From Clostridiales bacterium (GTDB taxonomy: Bacteria > Bacillota > Clostridia > Christensenellales > Aristaeellaceae): a DNA stretch of 64,000 bases. The notes under the pieces are model-generated. The model was given only the letters and a program-made list of their open reading frames with translations, was not told the origin of the DNA and made no database searches. Position numbers and translations under genes: made by a program. The DNA is taken from assembly GCA_015056055.1 (NCBI GenBank), contig SVHC01000004.1, forward strand, positions 43,584-107,583, in the 5' to 3' direction. Position 1 is the stretch's first letter; every line of letters starts with the position of its first letter. This document shows, one piece after another, positions 42,178 to 52,580 of this stretch.

Positions 42178-45100
42178 TAAATCATCTCCTCCACAACGCC
42201 TTCCATTATGCCCACTGCGCTGGGCAACATGTCTTCCGCTGCAGCATTCTTTTTTGTATAAATCAGCGAAGTCATCGAACCTGCCTGAAGATTCAGGCAG
42301 TCCTGCCGTTTAGAAACGGCTTCTACAAGTTTCATTACATCGATTTCGGCATTTTGCGCAAAGCGCATGACCATTTGCCCGGGTTTTGAGGCCGTGACAA
42401 GATCGATACCAATACGCGAACACAGGCTCTTGAGATGCGAAATATCGATAAGATTCATTACCGGGCGGTTCGGATCGCCAAATCTGTCGATTAGCTCTTC
42501 AAGAATATCTTCGCGGGCTTCCCTGGAAGATACGCCGGCAATTTTCTTATACATTTCTACACGCAGCAGCTCATTGGAGATATATTCGTGCGGCAGATAT
42601 GCATCTACCTTGATTTCCATTCGGGTTTCAATATCTCCCTGTGCCGGGTCGCCACGCAGTTCATGCACGGTTTCTTCGATCATCTTAACGTACAGATCAT
42701 AGCCAATGGCAGCCATATGACCGCTTTGCTCGGCACCGAGAAGATTTCCCATGCCGCGGATTTCAAGATCGCGCATTGCAACACGGAAGCCTGAACCGAA
42801 CTCGGTGAATTCGCGTATGGCGCTTAGGCGCTTATCGGCATTTTCCGTCATTACTTTATTGGGATTGACGGTAAGATAGGCGTATGCAAGGCGATTGCTT
42901 CTTCCGACGCGGCCGCGTAGCTGATATAGCTGTGAAAGCCCGAACCTATCTGCGTCGCACACAATCATCGTATTTGCGCGAGGTACATCCAATCCTGCCT
43001 CGATAATGGTAGTGCAAAGCAGTACGTCAAATTTTCCTTCGTAGAAATCAAGCATGACGTCTTCCAAAGCATGTTCTCTCATCTGTCCGTGACCGACAAC
43101 AATTCGTGCCTCAGGCACCAGCTTTTTCAGACGATTATACATCATATCGATTGACTGAACACGGTTATAGAGGAAGTAGACCTGACCGCCTCGGGACATT
43201 TCACGCAAAATGGCATCACGTACAAGGCCGTCAGAGTATTCCACGACATAGGTTTGTACAGGATAGCGTTCCTCCGGAGGAGATTGCAACAGGCTCATAT
43301 CACGGATTCCAACCATGGACATATGCAGTGTTCTGGGAATCGGTGTTGCTGAAAGCGTAAGAACATCGACGCTTTTTTTAAGCTTCTTGATGGCTTCTTT
43401 ATGTGCGACACCGAACCTTTGCTCTTCGTCCACGACAAGAAGGCCAAGATCCTTGTACTTCAGATCCTTACCCAGAAGGCGATGCGTGCCGATGATGACG
43501 TCGATTTTGCCATCCTTCAGATCTTCCATGATCTGCTTCTGCTCGGCCGGCGTGCGGAAGCGGCTGATCGTTTCAATCTGAACGGGAAATCCATGGAAAC
43601 GATTCATCATGGTGGCATAGTGCTGCTGAACAAGGATTGTGGTGGGTGCGAGCAATGCAGCCTGCTTACCGCTCATCACGGCTTTGAAAATGGCGCGCAG
43701 GGCCACCTCTGTTTTTCCATACCCGACGTCTCCGCAAAGCAGACGGTCCATAACCTTGTCGGACTCCATATCGCTTTTGATTTCTTCAATTGCGACAAGC
43801 TGATCCGGGGTTTCTTCGTATGGGAATCTGTCTTCCAATTCACGTTGCCACGGAGTATCCGGTTCAAATGCATAGCCCTTGACAGCGGCGCGTTCTGCAT
43901 AAAGCTTTACAAGCTCACCTGCCAGTTCGCGAACAGATGCTTTGGCTTTGGCTTTTTGACGTTGCCATTCTCCGCCGGACAAGCGGTTAATTTTCGGCGC
44001 TGCTCCTTCTGCACCGATATATTTTTGTACGCGGTCCAACTGGTCAATAGGAATGTACAGTTTATCAGCACCCTGATAACGAATATGCAAAAAATCGCGA
44101 TATACACCTTCGCTTGCAAGGCGTACTGTACCCATATATTGACCGACACCGTGGTCTTCATGTACCACATAATCGCCGACAGACAATTCCGTGAATGCGG
44201 CGATTTTTTCGCCGGAATGCGCCCTACCTTTGGTTCGCTGCTTGTTAGCTCCGAAAATATCCGTTTCCGATACGACCCAGAGTCCGATATCATCGTACTG
44301 GAAACCTTTCCCAATAGCGGTGGGCAGGATGATGACTACGCCAGGCTTGATCGTCTCCGGAGCTTTATCATAAAAGAAAGCAAAGCATTCAAATTCCTTG
44401 AGAGCATGTGCAAGACGCTCACCACGCGCGACACCGCCTGCCATAAGGACGATGCGATAGTTTCGGCTGCGCAACTCATTGATGCGCTCGGCCAGCATCT
44501 TGATATTACCGGCATATCCGATGGATGGCATGCCCTCCATCTTGATCAAATATCCCGGCCTGAAATCCGGAAGCGTTCGCATGAAGGAATCCATCAGAAC
44601 AACGCTGTGCTTTCTGAGATGCGTAAGCAATTCATCATATCTTAAAAGCAGTTCAGCCTGTTCGCTTAAAGCTTCACCACGTTCCAAAGCAACCTTGAAA
44701 TGCTCTTCGAATTCCAACGCACGATTTTCACAGCGTTCGCGCAGCCGTGAAGGTTGATCCATGGCTACGATCGGCGCATCCATGTAGTCCAGCACAGTTT
44801 GTGTGGATTCATAAAGAATGCCCATCAGCGACAAAAGGGCATCACTTCGCCGGCCGTTATTGAGTGCATCTACTACGCTTGCATAGCTGCTGCGGCTAGA
44901 GGTTTCCGGGATGCGGGAAGGTAAAGGTTTTTTGTCAATCTTTTTTGATGATTTAGCGGTTTTCAACTCCATTACATCCGGTAAATCACCATCATCGTCA
45001 GATATGTCAAAAAGCGCTTCAAAAGGTGGAAGATCAAATTCTTTTTCGATTTCGCGCTGACGGCTGACTGTATTAACATTGGCATCGTCTTCTTTTATCA

Positions 45101-45845
45101 GCTTTGCAAGACGCTGTGCCGCTTCATGGGATTCTTCATCGCAAAGAAGCACTTCGCTCGCAGGATAAAAGGTAACCTTGCTGCAGCGCCCTACAGAGCG
45201 CTGTGTAAGAACGTCAAATTCGCGCAAAGAATCGATTTCGTCGTCAAAAAATTCCAGACGTACCGCACTGCTTGAACCAACCGGATATACGTCTACAATG
45301 CCGCCGCGAACGGCAAACTGCCCGCGCGCTTCAACCATGTGAACATTTTCATATCCGGCTGCAGTAAGCTGTGCCACAAGGTCACGCGGATCAAGTATAT
45401 CAGCCTCGGTAACCGTGATAATATGCTTAAGAAAGTTTTCTTTCGGCATCAGTCGATGCATCCATGCATCAGCCGGAATGATCAATACGCGAGTACGCCC
45501 CGTAACAAGGTTTCCCAGTGTTTCCAACCTTCTTATAGAGATCTCGCGGCTTGAGGCAGCCATTTTCATGAATGAAACTTCCCTGGCGGGCAAGAGTGCT
45601 GCCGTTCCAGGAATCATGGCATTCATGTCTTCAACCATTCGTTGCCCTATTACATCATTCGCTACAATTACCGCAAGCGGTCGTTGTGTCTGCGCGACAA
45701 GTGCAGCAAGCATATGCGTACGCTGTGTATCTTCGATTCCATATACGTACGCCTCGCAAGGGGATTCTATGGCATTTTTAAGCACGCGAAAAGGCTCCGA
45801 ACCATAAATCGGTTCGAAGAGGCAGGAAAGCAGGTTATCGCTCAT
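42177..45845 (-). CDS. mfd: Transcription-repair coupling factor Mfd
   Basis: A 1222-residue Mfd. It has UvrB-like N-terminal modules (about 1-265), a disordered charged insert (about 280-320, DDDGDLPDVMELKTAKSSKK), the RNA polymerase-interacting domain (about 530-600, VGDYVVHEDHGVGQYMG), and the SF2 translocase with GDVGYGKTEVALRAIF and VVDEEQRFG. It displaces stalled RNA polymerase and recruits UvrA. The start overlaps the pth stop (ATGA). Confidence 0.97.
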   Translation of the reverse strand: MSDNLLSCLFEPIYGSEPFRVLKNAIESPCEAYVYGIEDTQRTHMLAALVAQTQRPLAVIVANDVIGQRMVEDMNAMIPGTAALLPAREVSFMKMAASSREISIRRLETLGNLVTGRTRVLIIPADAWMHRLMPKENFLKHIITVTEADILDPRDLVAQLTAAGYENVHMVEARGQFAVRGGIVDVYPVGSSSAVRLEFFDDEIDSLREFDVLTQRSVGRCSKVTFYPASEVLLCDEESHEAAQRLAKLIKEDDANVNTVSRQREIEKEFDLPPFEALFDISDDDGDLPDVMELKTAKSSKKIDKKPLPSRIPETSSRSSYASVVDALNNGRRSDALLSLMGILYESTQTVLDYMDAPIVAMDQPSRLRERCENRALEFEEHFKVALERGEALSEQAELLLRYDELLTHLRKHSVVLMDSFMRTLPDFRPGYLIKMEGMPSIGYAGNIKMLAERINELRSRNYRIVLMAGGVARGERLAHALKEFECFAFFYDKAPETIKPGVVIILPTAIGKGFQYDDIGLWVVSETDIFGANKQRTKGRAHSGEKIAAFTELSVGDYVVHEDHGVGQYMGTVRLASEGVYRDFLHIRYQGADKLYIPIDQLDRVQKYIGAEGAAPKINRLSGGEWQRQKAKAKASVRELAGELVKLYAERAAVKGYAFEPDTPWQRELEDRFPYEETPDQLVAIEEIKSDMESDKVMDRLLCGDVGYGKTEVALRAIFKAVMSGKQAALLAPTTILVQQHYATMMNRFHGFPVQIETISRFRTPAEQKQIMEDLKDGKIDVIIGTHRLLGKDLKYKDLGLLVVDEEQRFGVAHKEAIKKLKKSVDVLTLSATPIPRTLHMSMVGIRDMSLLQSPPEERYPVQTYVVEYSDGLVRDAILREMSRGGQVYFLYNRVQSIDMMYNRLKKLVPEARIVVGHGQMREHALEDVMLDFYEGKFDVLLCTTIIEAGLDVPRANTMIVCDADRFGLSQLYQLRGRVGRSNRLAYAYLTVNPNKVMTENADKRLSAIREFTEFGSGFRVAMRDLEIRGMGNLLGAEQSGHMAAIGYDLYVKMIEETVHELRGDPAQGDIETRMEIKVDAYLPHEYISNELLRVEMYKKIAGVSSREAREDILEELIDRFGDPNRPVMNLIDISHLKSLCSRIGIDLVTASKPGQMVMRFAQNAEIDVMKLVEAVSKRQDCLNLQAGSMTSLIYTKKNAAAEDMLPSAVGIMEGVVEEMI

Positions 45846-46438
45846 GTACCCTCCCTGTTACCGAAGTCAGAAGGCTGCGTAGATGCGAACTGTTGCGCTC
45901 GTGAAAAACCTTCTTTTACAAATGTTTCTATGCACTCTGCTGCAAATAGATACGCCTGAAACGCGGTCTTTTTTTCCTCTGCAGTCTGGAATCCGGAAGT
46001 CACAAAGTCTTTAATATCCCAGTGCTCCGGCGGTCTGCCGATGCCTACGCGCAGGCGCGGGAAATCATCTCTTCCAAGAAGAGCAATGATATTGCGCATT
46101 CCGTTATGCGTACCGGCACTGCCTTTGGGACGGATGCGTACACGACCAAACGGCAAATCCAGATCATCATAAACAACAAGCATCTTATCTGCTTCGGGCT
46201 TATACCAGTTTACAAGCTGAGTTACCGATTCACCGCTTAAATTCATATAGGTCTGAGGTTGTGCAATGACAACGCGCTCGTTTCCAATGCGCCCCTCACC
46301 TATTTTCGCCTTCATACGTGATTTATTCAATTCGATTCCGTTGCGTGCGGCCAGGATTTCAACGACATCAAAACCAACATTGTGACGCGTGCGCGCATAT
46401 TGTGCGCCGGGATTGCCAAGTCCAATAATCAGTACCAT
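45842..46438 (-). CDS. pth: Peptidyl-tRNA hydrolase
   Basis: A 198-residue Pth that recycles peptidyl-tRNA. IIGLGNPGAQYARTRHNVGF (with catalytic His), QPQTYMNLSGESV and DDLDLPFGRVRIRPKGSAG are conserved. ATG 46438 follows AAGGAG; a longer frame to 46573 has no site. The pth-mfd order is typical of Firmicutes. Confidence 0.97.
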   Translation of the reverse strand: MVLIIGLGNPGAQYARTRHNVGFDVVEILAARNGIELNKSRMKAKIGEGRIGNERVVIAQPQTYMNLSGESVTQLVNWYKPEADKMLVVYDDLDLPFGRVRIRPKGSAGTHNGMRNIIALLGRDDFPRLRVGIGRPPEHWDIKDFVTSGFQTAEEKKTAFQAYLFAAECIETFVKEGFSRAQQFASTQPSDFGNREGT

Positions 46439-46566
46439 AAATATCTCCTTGCCTGGGCAAATAGTTCCTCTGTATTTAAAGGTGGTATACACAGAGAACA
46501 AAAATTGAGCTGCCAAACCAATCCAGTCCGGTATGACAGCTCCTGAATTGCTTTCTATTCTGCTCC

Positions 46567-47520
46567 TCAACAAAACATATCGCTGATCGGCAGATGTTCA
46601 TAAATTCGGTCAATAGCGGTTGCGAAGGTTTCTGCCACAGAGAGTACACGGATTTTGCCAACCGGACCGTTCTGAGGCAGCAGAATCGTATCAGTAGTTA
46701 CAATTTCTTTGATTACGCTTGCTTCAATTCTTTCGAGAGCAGGTCCGGAAAATACGCCGTGTGTGCAGCAGGCATATATTTCCTTTGCACCGCGCGCTGC
46801 GATAGCTTCTGCTGCACCGCAAAGTGTTCCGGCTGTATCAATCATGTCGTCCACAAGCAGTGCACGTTTCCCCTCTACATCGCCAATGATATTCATAACT
46901 TCAGCAACATTTGCCTTGGGTCGGCGCTTGTCAACAATAGCGAGCGGAGCATTCAATCTGTTTGCAAATTGACGCGCACGTCCCACGCTGCCAAGGTCAG
47001 GAGAAACAACGACGAAATCTTCCCCGTCAAAGCGGCGTTCCAGATAATGTGCAGCAAGGATGGGCGCACCCAGAATATGATCAACCGGAATATCAAAATA
47101 TCCCTGCAGCTGCGCTGCGTGCAAATCCATGGCCAGAATCCTATCTGCACCTGCAGCTGTAAGAAGATCCGCTACAAGTTTTGCTGTAATCGGATCTCGC
47201 GGATTTACTTTCCTGTCCTGACGTGCATAGCCATAATATGGGATAACTGCCGTAATTTTTTCTGCGGATGCACGTTTTGCCGCATCAATCATAATCAGCA
47301 ATTCCATCAGATTGTTATTCACGGGATTGGACAGCGACTGAATCAGGAATACCTCAAACCCGCGCACGGTTTCTTGGATTTCGCAGCAAATTTCACCATC
47401 GGAAAAGGTAGTAAGCTTTGCTTTGCCCAACGGCATATTCAGGTGATTTGCTATTTTTTGTGCGAGTTCCGGGTTTGCATTACCTGTAAACAATTTGATG
47501 GTGGATTTATTGTAGTTCAT
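46567..47520 (-). CDS. prs: Ribose-phosphate pyrophosphokinase
   Basis: A 317-residue PRPP synthase. IKLFTGNANPELAQKIANHL, YYGYARQDRK, MDLHAAQLQGYFDIPVDH and the PRPP loop ALLVDDMIDTAGT are conserved. It makes PRPP for nucleotide, His and Trp synthesis. ATG 47520 has AAAGGCGG upstream; the longer frame (to 47697) overlaps the purR 3' end and is unlikely. It lies downstream of purR. Confidence 0.97.
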   Translation of the reverse strand: MNYNKSTIKLFTGNANPELAQKIANHLNMPLGKAKLTTFSDGEICCEIQETVRGFEVFLIQSLSNPVNNNLMELLIMIDAAKRASAEKITAVIPYYGYARQDRKVNPRDPITAKLVADLLTAAGADRILAMDLHAAQLQGYFDIPVDHILGAPILAAHYLERRFDGEDFVVVSPDLGSVGRARQFANRLNAPLAIVDKRRPKANVAEVMNIIGDVEGKRALLVDDMIDTAGTLCGAAEAIAARGAKEIYACCTHGVFSGPALERIEASVIKEIVTTDTILLPQNGPVGKIRVLSVAETFATAIDRIYEHLPISDMFC

Positions 47521-47686
47521 ATCGCATTCGCCGCCTTTCTGTCCTGTAGTACTCTGTAATTTAGTGATATATTGCATTGGCGTGAGATTTTTGCAGGCAG
47601 CATATGCTGTGAAGGGCAATGCCAATGCGCCTATGAATAATTCAGCAATTGCTATATCATCATTGTATGCGATATTTATTTCTGTG

Positions 47687-48511
47687 TCAAGATTCAAAGT
47701 GGAGCCCTTCGACTGCTACAATCCGGCGGGAATAATCCAGTTCGTGCATGCAAGCAAGTGCACATACATCGCAGTTAATACGCAGATCCAACTCTTTTGC
47801 TGCGACCATTACGCCGACACCGATAACAGTTGCTTCGAACTCGTTTGCCAGCTCAGCCATGCCTGTAATGGTCCCACCGTTTTTAGCAAAATCATCGATG
47901 ATGAGTATGCGCTGCCCGGCTGCAATTGCCCGACGTTCCAGTGTCATGGTATCCACTTGCGTACCGTCTCTGCGCCCTGCGACATAATTGATTTTTACGG
48001 CAGAACCTTCATAAGCTTTGGAATCCCTGCGCGCAATTACAAGGGGGATTCCAAGCTGTTTTGCGGTCATTAAAGCGAGCGGAATTCCCTTCGTTTCCAT
48101 TGTAAGGACAATATCAGGGTGCTGTGCAGCGAAACGGGTAGCGAAAATTTCGCCGATGCGCGTTGCAAATTGCGGGTCGCTGGAAATATCGGAGGTGTAC
48201 AGAAATCCTCCCGGCAAAATCCGGTCCGGTTCATTTAAATAAGCGCAAAGCTGATCTACTGTTTCCTGCATGCTTTGATTGTTGGAAAGTGCGCGATATA
48301 CGACTCCGCCGGCTGCGCCGGGAACCGTTTCTATTATGCCGGCGCCATACTGTTTAAATGCCTCTGTAAGAAGCGATATATCTTCACTGATTGTGGATTT
48401 GGCAGCGTCAAATAGAAGCGCAAATTCGTTGAGTGTATGAATCTGATTCGGTGTACTGGTAAGTTGCTGCGAGATGATAGCCATCCGCACATTTCTCTTT
48501 ACACGCTCCAT
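47687..48511 (-). CDS. purR: Pur operon repressor PurR
   Basis: A 274-residue protein with an N-terminal winged helix (ERVKRNVRMAIISQQLTSTP, TLNEFALLFDAAKSTISEDI) and a PRTase-like domain with the PRPP loop RILIIDDFAKNGGTITG. It represses purine genes and is relieved by PRPP. The start at ATG 48511 is set by GGAGG nine bases upstream, rather than ATG 48520, which abuts it. Adjacent prs makes its effector. Confidence 0.93.
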   Translation of the reverse strand: MERVKRNVRMAIISQQLTSTPNQIHTLNEFALLFDAAKSTISEDISLLTEAFKQYGAGIIETVPGAAGGVVYRALSNNQSMQETVDQLCAYLNEPDRILPGGFLYTSDISSDPQFATRIGEIFATRFAAQHPDIVLTMETKGIPLALMTAKQLGIPLVIARRDSKAYEGSAVKINYVAGRRDGTQVDTMTLERRAIAAGQRILIIDDFAKNGGTITGMAELANEFEATVIGVGVMVAAKELDLRINCDVCALACMHELDYSRRIVAVEGLHFES

Positions 48512-48714
48512 CCTATTCATCCTCCGGAAGTTTGAACATTTCGTATTTATTATACTTTAATGTGCGCAGCTTTTCTATCACCCTGTGAAAAAACCGATGC
48601 TTCAAACGCATTTTTAACAATCGCACAGCATATTTTCTGCCTAAGAGCTCTGGAAAGTTTATTCCTGTTGTCGTATAATGAAACTGATATTTTGTCCGAA
48701 AAGGAGAGTTACAT

Positions 48715-50121
48715 TTGAGCATTAATTTGAAAGAATTCACCGGAAAACGTGTCCATTTTATTGGCGCGGGTGGTTGCTCGATGAGTGGACTTGCTATGCT
48801 GATGCAGGAAATGGGCATGGAGGTTTCCGGCTCGGACCGTACTGCTTCCCATAAAACAGAATCTCTTTGTGCCAAGGGGATTCCTGTGCAGATTGGCCAC
48901 GAACCGAACTATATTAAAGACAGTGCTCTGAGTATTTATTCGGCTGCCATCAGCGCAGAAAATCCGGAGCGCGCATACGCTAAGGAAAATGGTATTCCCG
49001 AAATTGAACGCGCTGATCTTCTGGGACTTCTTGCACAGCAGTATGTCTGCCCCATCGGAATCAGCGGAACGCACGGAAAAACGACTGTGACCTCGATGAT
49101 GGCTCAGGTAATGGTGGAAAATGGCTTAAACCCCACCATACATGTCGGCGGTGAGTTGGATGCTATCGGCGGTTCCACGCGTATGGGCAGCAAGGATTAT
49201 TTCCTCTGCGAAGCATGCGAATTCAATCGTACATTCCTCCGCTTTTTTCCTAAAATCGCAGTGATTCTCAATATTGATGAAGATCATCTGGATTGCTACA
49301 AGGATATTGACGATATTGAAGATGCATTTTTGCAGTATGCGCGCCTTGTGCCGTCCTATGGCTTCGTAATCGGCTGTGGCGATGATGCTCGCGTGCGCCG
49401 TGTCCTTGAAAAGCTTGAGTGCCGCACACGCACCTACGGTATCGAACCGCACAATGAAATTCGCGCAGAGAATATCAGCTATGACGAAGAAGGACGAGCT
49501 TTCTTTACAGCAACACTGTTTGGTCATCCTCTGTGCGAAGTGGAGCTTCAGGTTCCGGGTGAGCACAATGTGCTTAATGCCCTTGCTGCAATCGCCGTTG
49601 CCGAAAAACTGGGCATTGCAATGCATGGCACTGCCGAATCGCTGTATCATTTTACAGGGGCGCATCGCCGCTTTGAACTGACTAGTGTCACGGACGGTGT
49701 TCGTGTATATCAGGACTACGGTCACAATCCCACTGAAATTAAAAATGCTCTGCGCATTGCAAAAATGCAGCAGCATAAGCGCCTTTGGGCAGTGTGGCAG
49801 CCGCATACCTATTCCCGAACGAAATCCCTGTTTGACGGCTTTGTTGAAACGTTTGACAATGTTGACAAGCTTCTGATTACCGACATCTGCGCAGCACGCG
49901 AGTCGGATCCGGGCGACATCAGCACCGAAATGCTTCTGGAACCCATTCGTGCCCGTGGCGTAGAAGTTCATCACACCCCTACTTTTGATGATGCTGAGGC
50001 ATACCTTCGCGCAAATTGGCAGGAAGGTGACCTTGTAATCACGCTTGGATGCGGTGATATTGATCTTCTGAATGAACAAATCGCTCTTCAAGGGGATACA
50101 AAGGAGGTTGCGGGATCGTGA
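48715..50121 (+). CDS. murC: UDP-N-acetylmuramate-L-alanine ligase
   Basis: A 468-residue Mur ligase that adds L-Ala to UDP-MurNAc. VHFIGAGGCSMSGLAMLMQE, the ATP loop GISGTHGKTTVTSMM and ILNIDEDHLDCYKD are conserved. The start is a TTG at 48715 with AAGGAGAG upstream. It overlaps the following lipoprotein gene (GTGA). A TATAAT at 48674-48679 may be its -10, with a weak -35. Confidence 0.97.
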   Translation: MSINLKEFTGKRVHFIGAGGCSMSGLAMLMQEMGMEVSGSDRTASHKTESLCAKGIPVQIGHEPNYIKDSALSIYSAAISAENPERAYAKENGIPEIERADLLGLLAQQYVCPIGISGTHGKTTVTSMMAQVMVENGLNPTIHVGGELDAIGGSTRMGSKDYFLCEACEFNRTFLRFFPKIAVILNIDEDHLDCYKDIDDIEDAFLQYARLVPSYGFVIGCGDDARVRRVLEKLECRTRTYGIEPHNEIRAENISYDEEGRAFFTATLFGHPLCEVELQVPGEHNVLNALAAIAVAEKLGIAMHGTAESLYHFTGAHRRFELTSVTDGVRVYQDYGHNPTEIKNALRIAKMQQHKRLWAVWQPHTYSRTKSLFDGFVETFDNVDKLLITDICAARESDPGDISTEMLLEPIRARGVEVHHTPTFDDAEAYLRANWQEGDLVITLGCGDIDLLNEQIALQGDTKEVAGS

Positions 50122-50732
50122 GACGTCTGCTCGCACTTGTTCTTGCCATGATTCTCCTGTTGCTGTGCGGATGTACGGGCAGTGAAGAAGAAACCAAAGT
50201 TGAAGCAACACCTTCTCCCACGGTTGCTCCTTCTCCTACTCCCGTTGCGCGCCTTTCCGCCAGCCAGTACAGCTACAATGAGTACCGCAATAATACTATC
50301 CGTCTGAAATTCCTGGTGCCGACGCATTGGGTACAGAGAGATGGAACCAACGTAGTCTCTTTCCATGAACCTGTAAACAGCGGCGAAATTGATTCCATGG
50401 TTTCGTTGGCAGTAAAAGGTTTTAGCAAGGATGTCGACGACAAGAAGTTCCGTTCCGAATGCACTGCTTATATGCAATATCTTAGCGAGGATCTTAAGGA
50501 TTTCAGCTATACAGAGTTTGCAAGTGGTGATACGCTGATTGACCGAGCTGCGCTTTCTACCACCTATACTGCCACCAAGGATGGCGTTGAGGTAAAAGGC
50601 TATGTGGCTCTCATATCCAATGCCACGCGTATATATGCCTTTCATTTCCGTTCTGAAGCATCCCGATATGACAGTTTGAATCCTGTTATGCGCTATATTC
50701 GGGATTCTTTTGAGGGTGTAACAATCGTCTAG
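50118..50732 (+). CDS. Uncharacterised lipoprotein
   Basis: A 204-residue lipoprotein. The GTG at 50118 overlaps the murC stop and has AAAGGAGG ten bases upstream. A signal peptide ends in the lipobox LLCGC (about residue 19), followed by a Pro/Thr/Ser-rich linker and a beta-rich domain (RLKFLVPTHWVQRDG, YSFHEP-like regions) that resembles PsbP-type folds (low certainty). Envelope location next to murC suggests a cell-wall role (inference). Confidence 0.8.
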   Translation: MRRLLALVLAMILLLLCGCTGSEEETKVEATPSPTVAPSPTPVARLSASQYSYNEYRNNTIRLKFLVPTHWVQRDGTNVVSFHEPVNSGEIDSMVSLAVKGFSKDVDDKKFRSECTAYMQYLSEDLKDFSYTEFASGDTLIDRAALSTTYTATKDGVEVKGYVALISNATRIYAFHFRSEASRYDSLNPVMRYIRDSFEGVTIV

Positions 50733-50755
50733 TTTCAGTGCTGTTTAAGTTTAAG

Positions 50756-50798
50756 ACAGACCGGCGAATTCATAGGAATCCGCCGGTCTGTTATTTTA
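50756..50798. terminator. Bidirectional terminator between the lipoprotein and HAD genes
   Basis: ACAGACCGGCG (50756-50766) pairs with CGCCGGTCTGT (50781-50791), followed by TATTTT. It lies between convergent genes. Confidence 0.75.
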
Positions 50799-51414
50799 GT
50801 TCATCCAGCAGGGATGAAAAGCTTGTAAACCGATATTTTGCCGGATAATCAATATAAAATTCTTCAGGGTCAAACAGCACAGCTTGCATTCCAGCTCTTT
50901 CACCTGCTTCAAGATCAATTGGTCTGTCACCAATCATTACGCAGCTTTGCTGACAAAGCGAGTGTTTTTTTATGAGGTGTATAAGTGCATCAGGCGCAGG
51001 CTTTGCAGGAAAGCCGTCTTCAGCCGTAATGGCATCATGAAACAGGTTTTGTATGCCATAAAAGTCCAATGTTTGAAGTGCGGTAATGTTCCTGTGCGTA
51101 TAAAGATAGTTTTTGCCGCCACTCTCAACAACAGCACGCAGCGCATCGCTGGCTCCGTTATATGGGATGATGCTTTCTATCCCCTCATCTTCGGCGTGGA
51201 AGCGATAACCTCCAACAACTTGATCTGCTTTTATACCATAGCGCTCTTCAACGGCTTTTGCTGCTGTTGCAAGGGAAACTTTCATATTCTGAAGAATCCA
51301 GCTATATTCAGCGGAAATGCCAAACGCTTCTAATCCACGCAAAACCGCACGCGTCATTCGCGGATATGTATTAAAGAGTGTTCCATCAAAATCCCAGAAA
51401 TAGTCTGTAATCAT
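50791..51414 (-). CDS. HAD-superfamily hydrolase, phosphoglycolate phosphatase-like
   Basis: A 207-residue HAD protein. DYFWDFDGTLFNTYPRM, LYTHRN and MIGDRPIDLEAGERAGMQAV are the conserved motifs. The substrate is unknown. ATG 51414 follows AGGAGG. Alone in this orientation. Confidence 0.88.
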   Translation of the reverse strand: MITDYFWDFDGTLFNTYPRMTRAVLRGLEAFGISAEYSWILQNMKVSLATAAKAVEERYGIKADQVVGGYRFHAEDEGIESIIPYNGASDALRAVVESGGKNYLYTHRNITALQTLDFYGIQNLFHDAITAEDGFPAKPAPDALIHLIKKHSLCQQSCVMIGDRPIDLEAGERAGMQAVLFDPEEFYIDYPAKYRFTSFSSLLDELK

Positions 51415-51517
51415 GCTATGACCTCCTGTTGCCGTAATACTATATCACACAATTATGGTTGGCACAAGTACGATTTTATCTTTAATTTGATAACACTACA
51501 GCACATAAATATATGTA

Positions 51518-51547
51518 TTGACATCATATGAAATGGGAATATATAAT
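51518..51547 (+). promoter_or_regulatory. Consensus SigA promoter for fabK
   Basis: TTGACA (51518-51523), 18-base spacer, TATAAT (51542-51547), about 40 bases before fabK. Confidence 0.75.
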
Positions 51548-51588
51548 TGATTTATAAAGCTAATTATAGGATGCAGAAAGGTATTATG

Positions 51589-52530
51589 ATGAAAACACCC
51601 GTTACAGAGATTTTCGGCATTAACTATCCTATTTTTCAGGGTGGAATGGCGTGGGTTTCAGAAGCACACCTGGCTTCAGCCGTGTCAAATGCAGGCGGCC
51701 TTGGAATTATTTCTGCAATGAGTATGGATGCAGATTATCTGCGCACGCAGATTCGCGCCTGTCGAGAAGCAACCGATAGACCATTCGGAGTAAACATCAT
51801 GCTGATGAGCCCACATGTCGATGCTGTAGCGCAGGTGGTTACAGATGAACATGTTCCGGTTGTAACTACCGGTGCAGGGCTACCGGAAAAATACATGAAG
51901 AATTGGATTCCGGCAGGTATTAAAGTTGTACCTGTTGTTGCCTCTGTCGCAGTTGCAAAGCGTGTTGCCCGCGCAGGTGCATCGGCAGTCATTGCAGAAG
52001 GCTGTGAAGCAGGAGGACACATTGGCGAGCTGACTACCATGGCTTTGGTTCCGCAGATTGTGGATGCGGTTGATATTCCGGTAATTGCAGCAGGCGGCAT
52101 TGCAGACGGACGTGGCATTGCAGCCGCTTTTATGCTGGGTGCTTCGGGCGTACAATGTGGTACGCGCTTTCTTTGCGCAACCGAGTGCCATATTCATGAG
52201 AATTACAAGCAAAAGGTTCTTTCAGCCCGCGATATTGATACGCAGGTTACCGGCCGCCGTTTAGGACATCCTGTACGCGGATTAAAAAGTCCTCTGATGC
52301 GCCTTATGCGCGATATGGAATACGATACGACTTTTTCTAACGAAGATTTCGAACAGATAGGTACAGGAGCTCTCCGCAAAGCGGCACTTGAGGGGAATCT
52401 GGAAGAAGGAACCTTTATGGCGGGCCAGATTGCAGCGCTCGTTAAAAAGGAACAACCTGCCGGTGAAATAATAACAGAAATGTTTGCAGAAGCCGAAAAA
52501 CTTCTTATGGCAGGATCAAAATGGTTCTGA
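51589..52530 (+). CDS. fabK: Enoyl-ACP reductase II (FabK)
   Basis: A 313-residue FMN-dependent enoyl-ACP reductase of fatty-acid synthesis. INYPIFQGGMAWVSEAHLAS, PFGVNIMLMSP, EGCEAGGHIGELTTMALVPQ and GGIADGRGIAAAFMLGA are the FabK rather than nitronate monooxygenase signatures. ATG 51589 is seven bases after AAAGG; ATG 51586 is the alternative. It stands alone, apart from any fab cluster. Confidence 0.9.
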   Translation: MKTPVTEIFGINYPIFQGGMAWVSEAHLASAVSNAGGLGIISAMSMDADYLRTQIRACREATDRPFGVNIMLMSPHVDAVAQVVTDEHVPVVTTGAGLPEKYMKNWIPAGIKVVPVVASVAVAKRVARAGASAVIAEGCEAGGHIGELTTMALVPQIVDAVDIPVIAAGGIADGRGIAAAFMLGASGVQCGTRFLCATECHIHENYKQKVLSARDIDTQVTGRRLGHPVRGLKSPLMRLMRDMEYDTTFSNEDFEQIGTGALRKAALEGNLEEGTFMAGQIAALVKKEQPAGEIITEMFAEAEKLLMAGSKWF

Positions 52531-52547
52531 TATTTCTACTCATAAAC

Positions 52548-52580
52548 AAAACAGCCCGTGCAAAATGCACAGGCTGTTTT
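52548..52580. terminator. Shared terminator of fabK and the isomerase gene
   Basis: AAAACAGCC-GTGCA pairs with TGCAC-GGCTGTTTT, followed by ACTATG. It is symmetric enough to serve both convergent genes. Confidence 0.75.

Noticed and set aside
46439-46573. N-terminal extension of pth
   Set aside because: Family proteins start at the IIGLGNPG strand and AAGGAG precedes ATG 46438.
49126-50211. 361-codon open frame opposite murC
   Set aside because: Shadow of murC and the lipoprotein gene.
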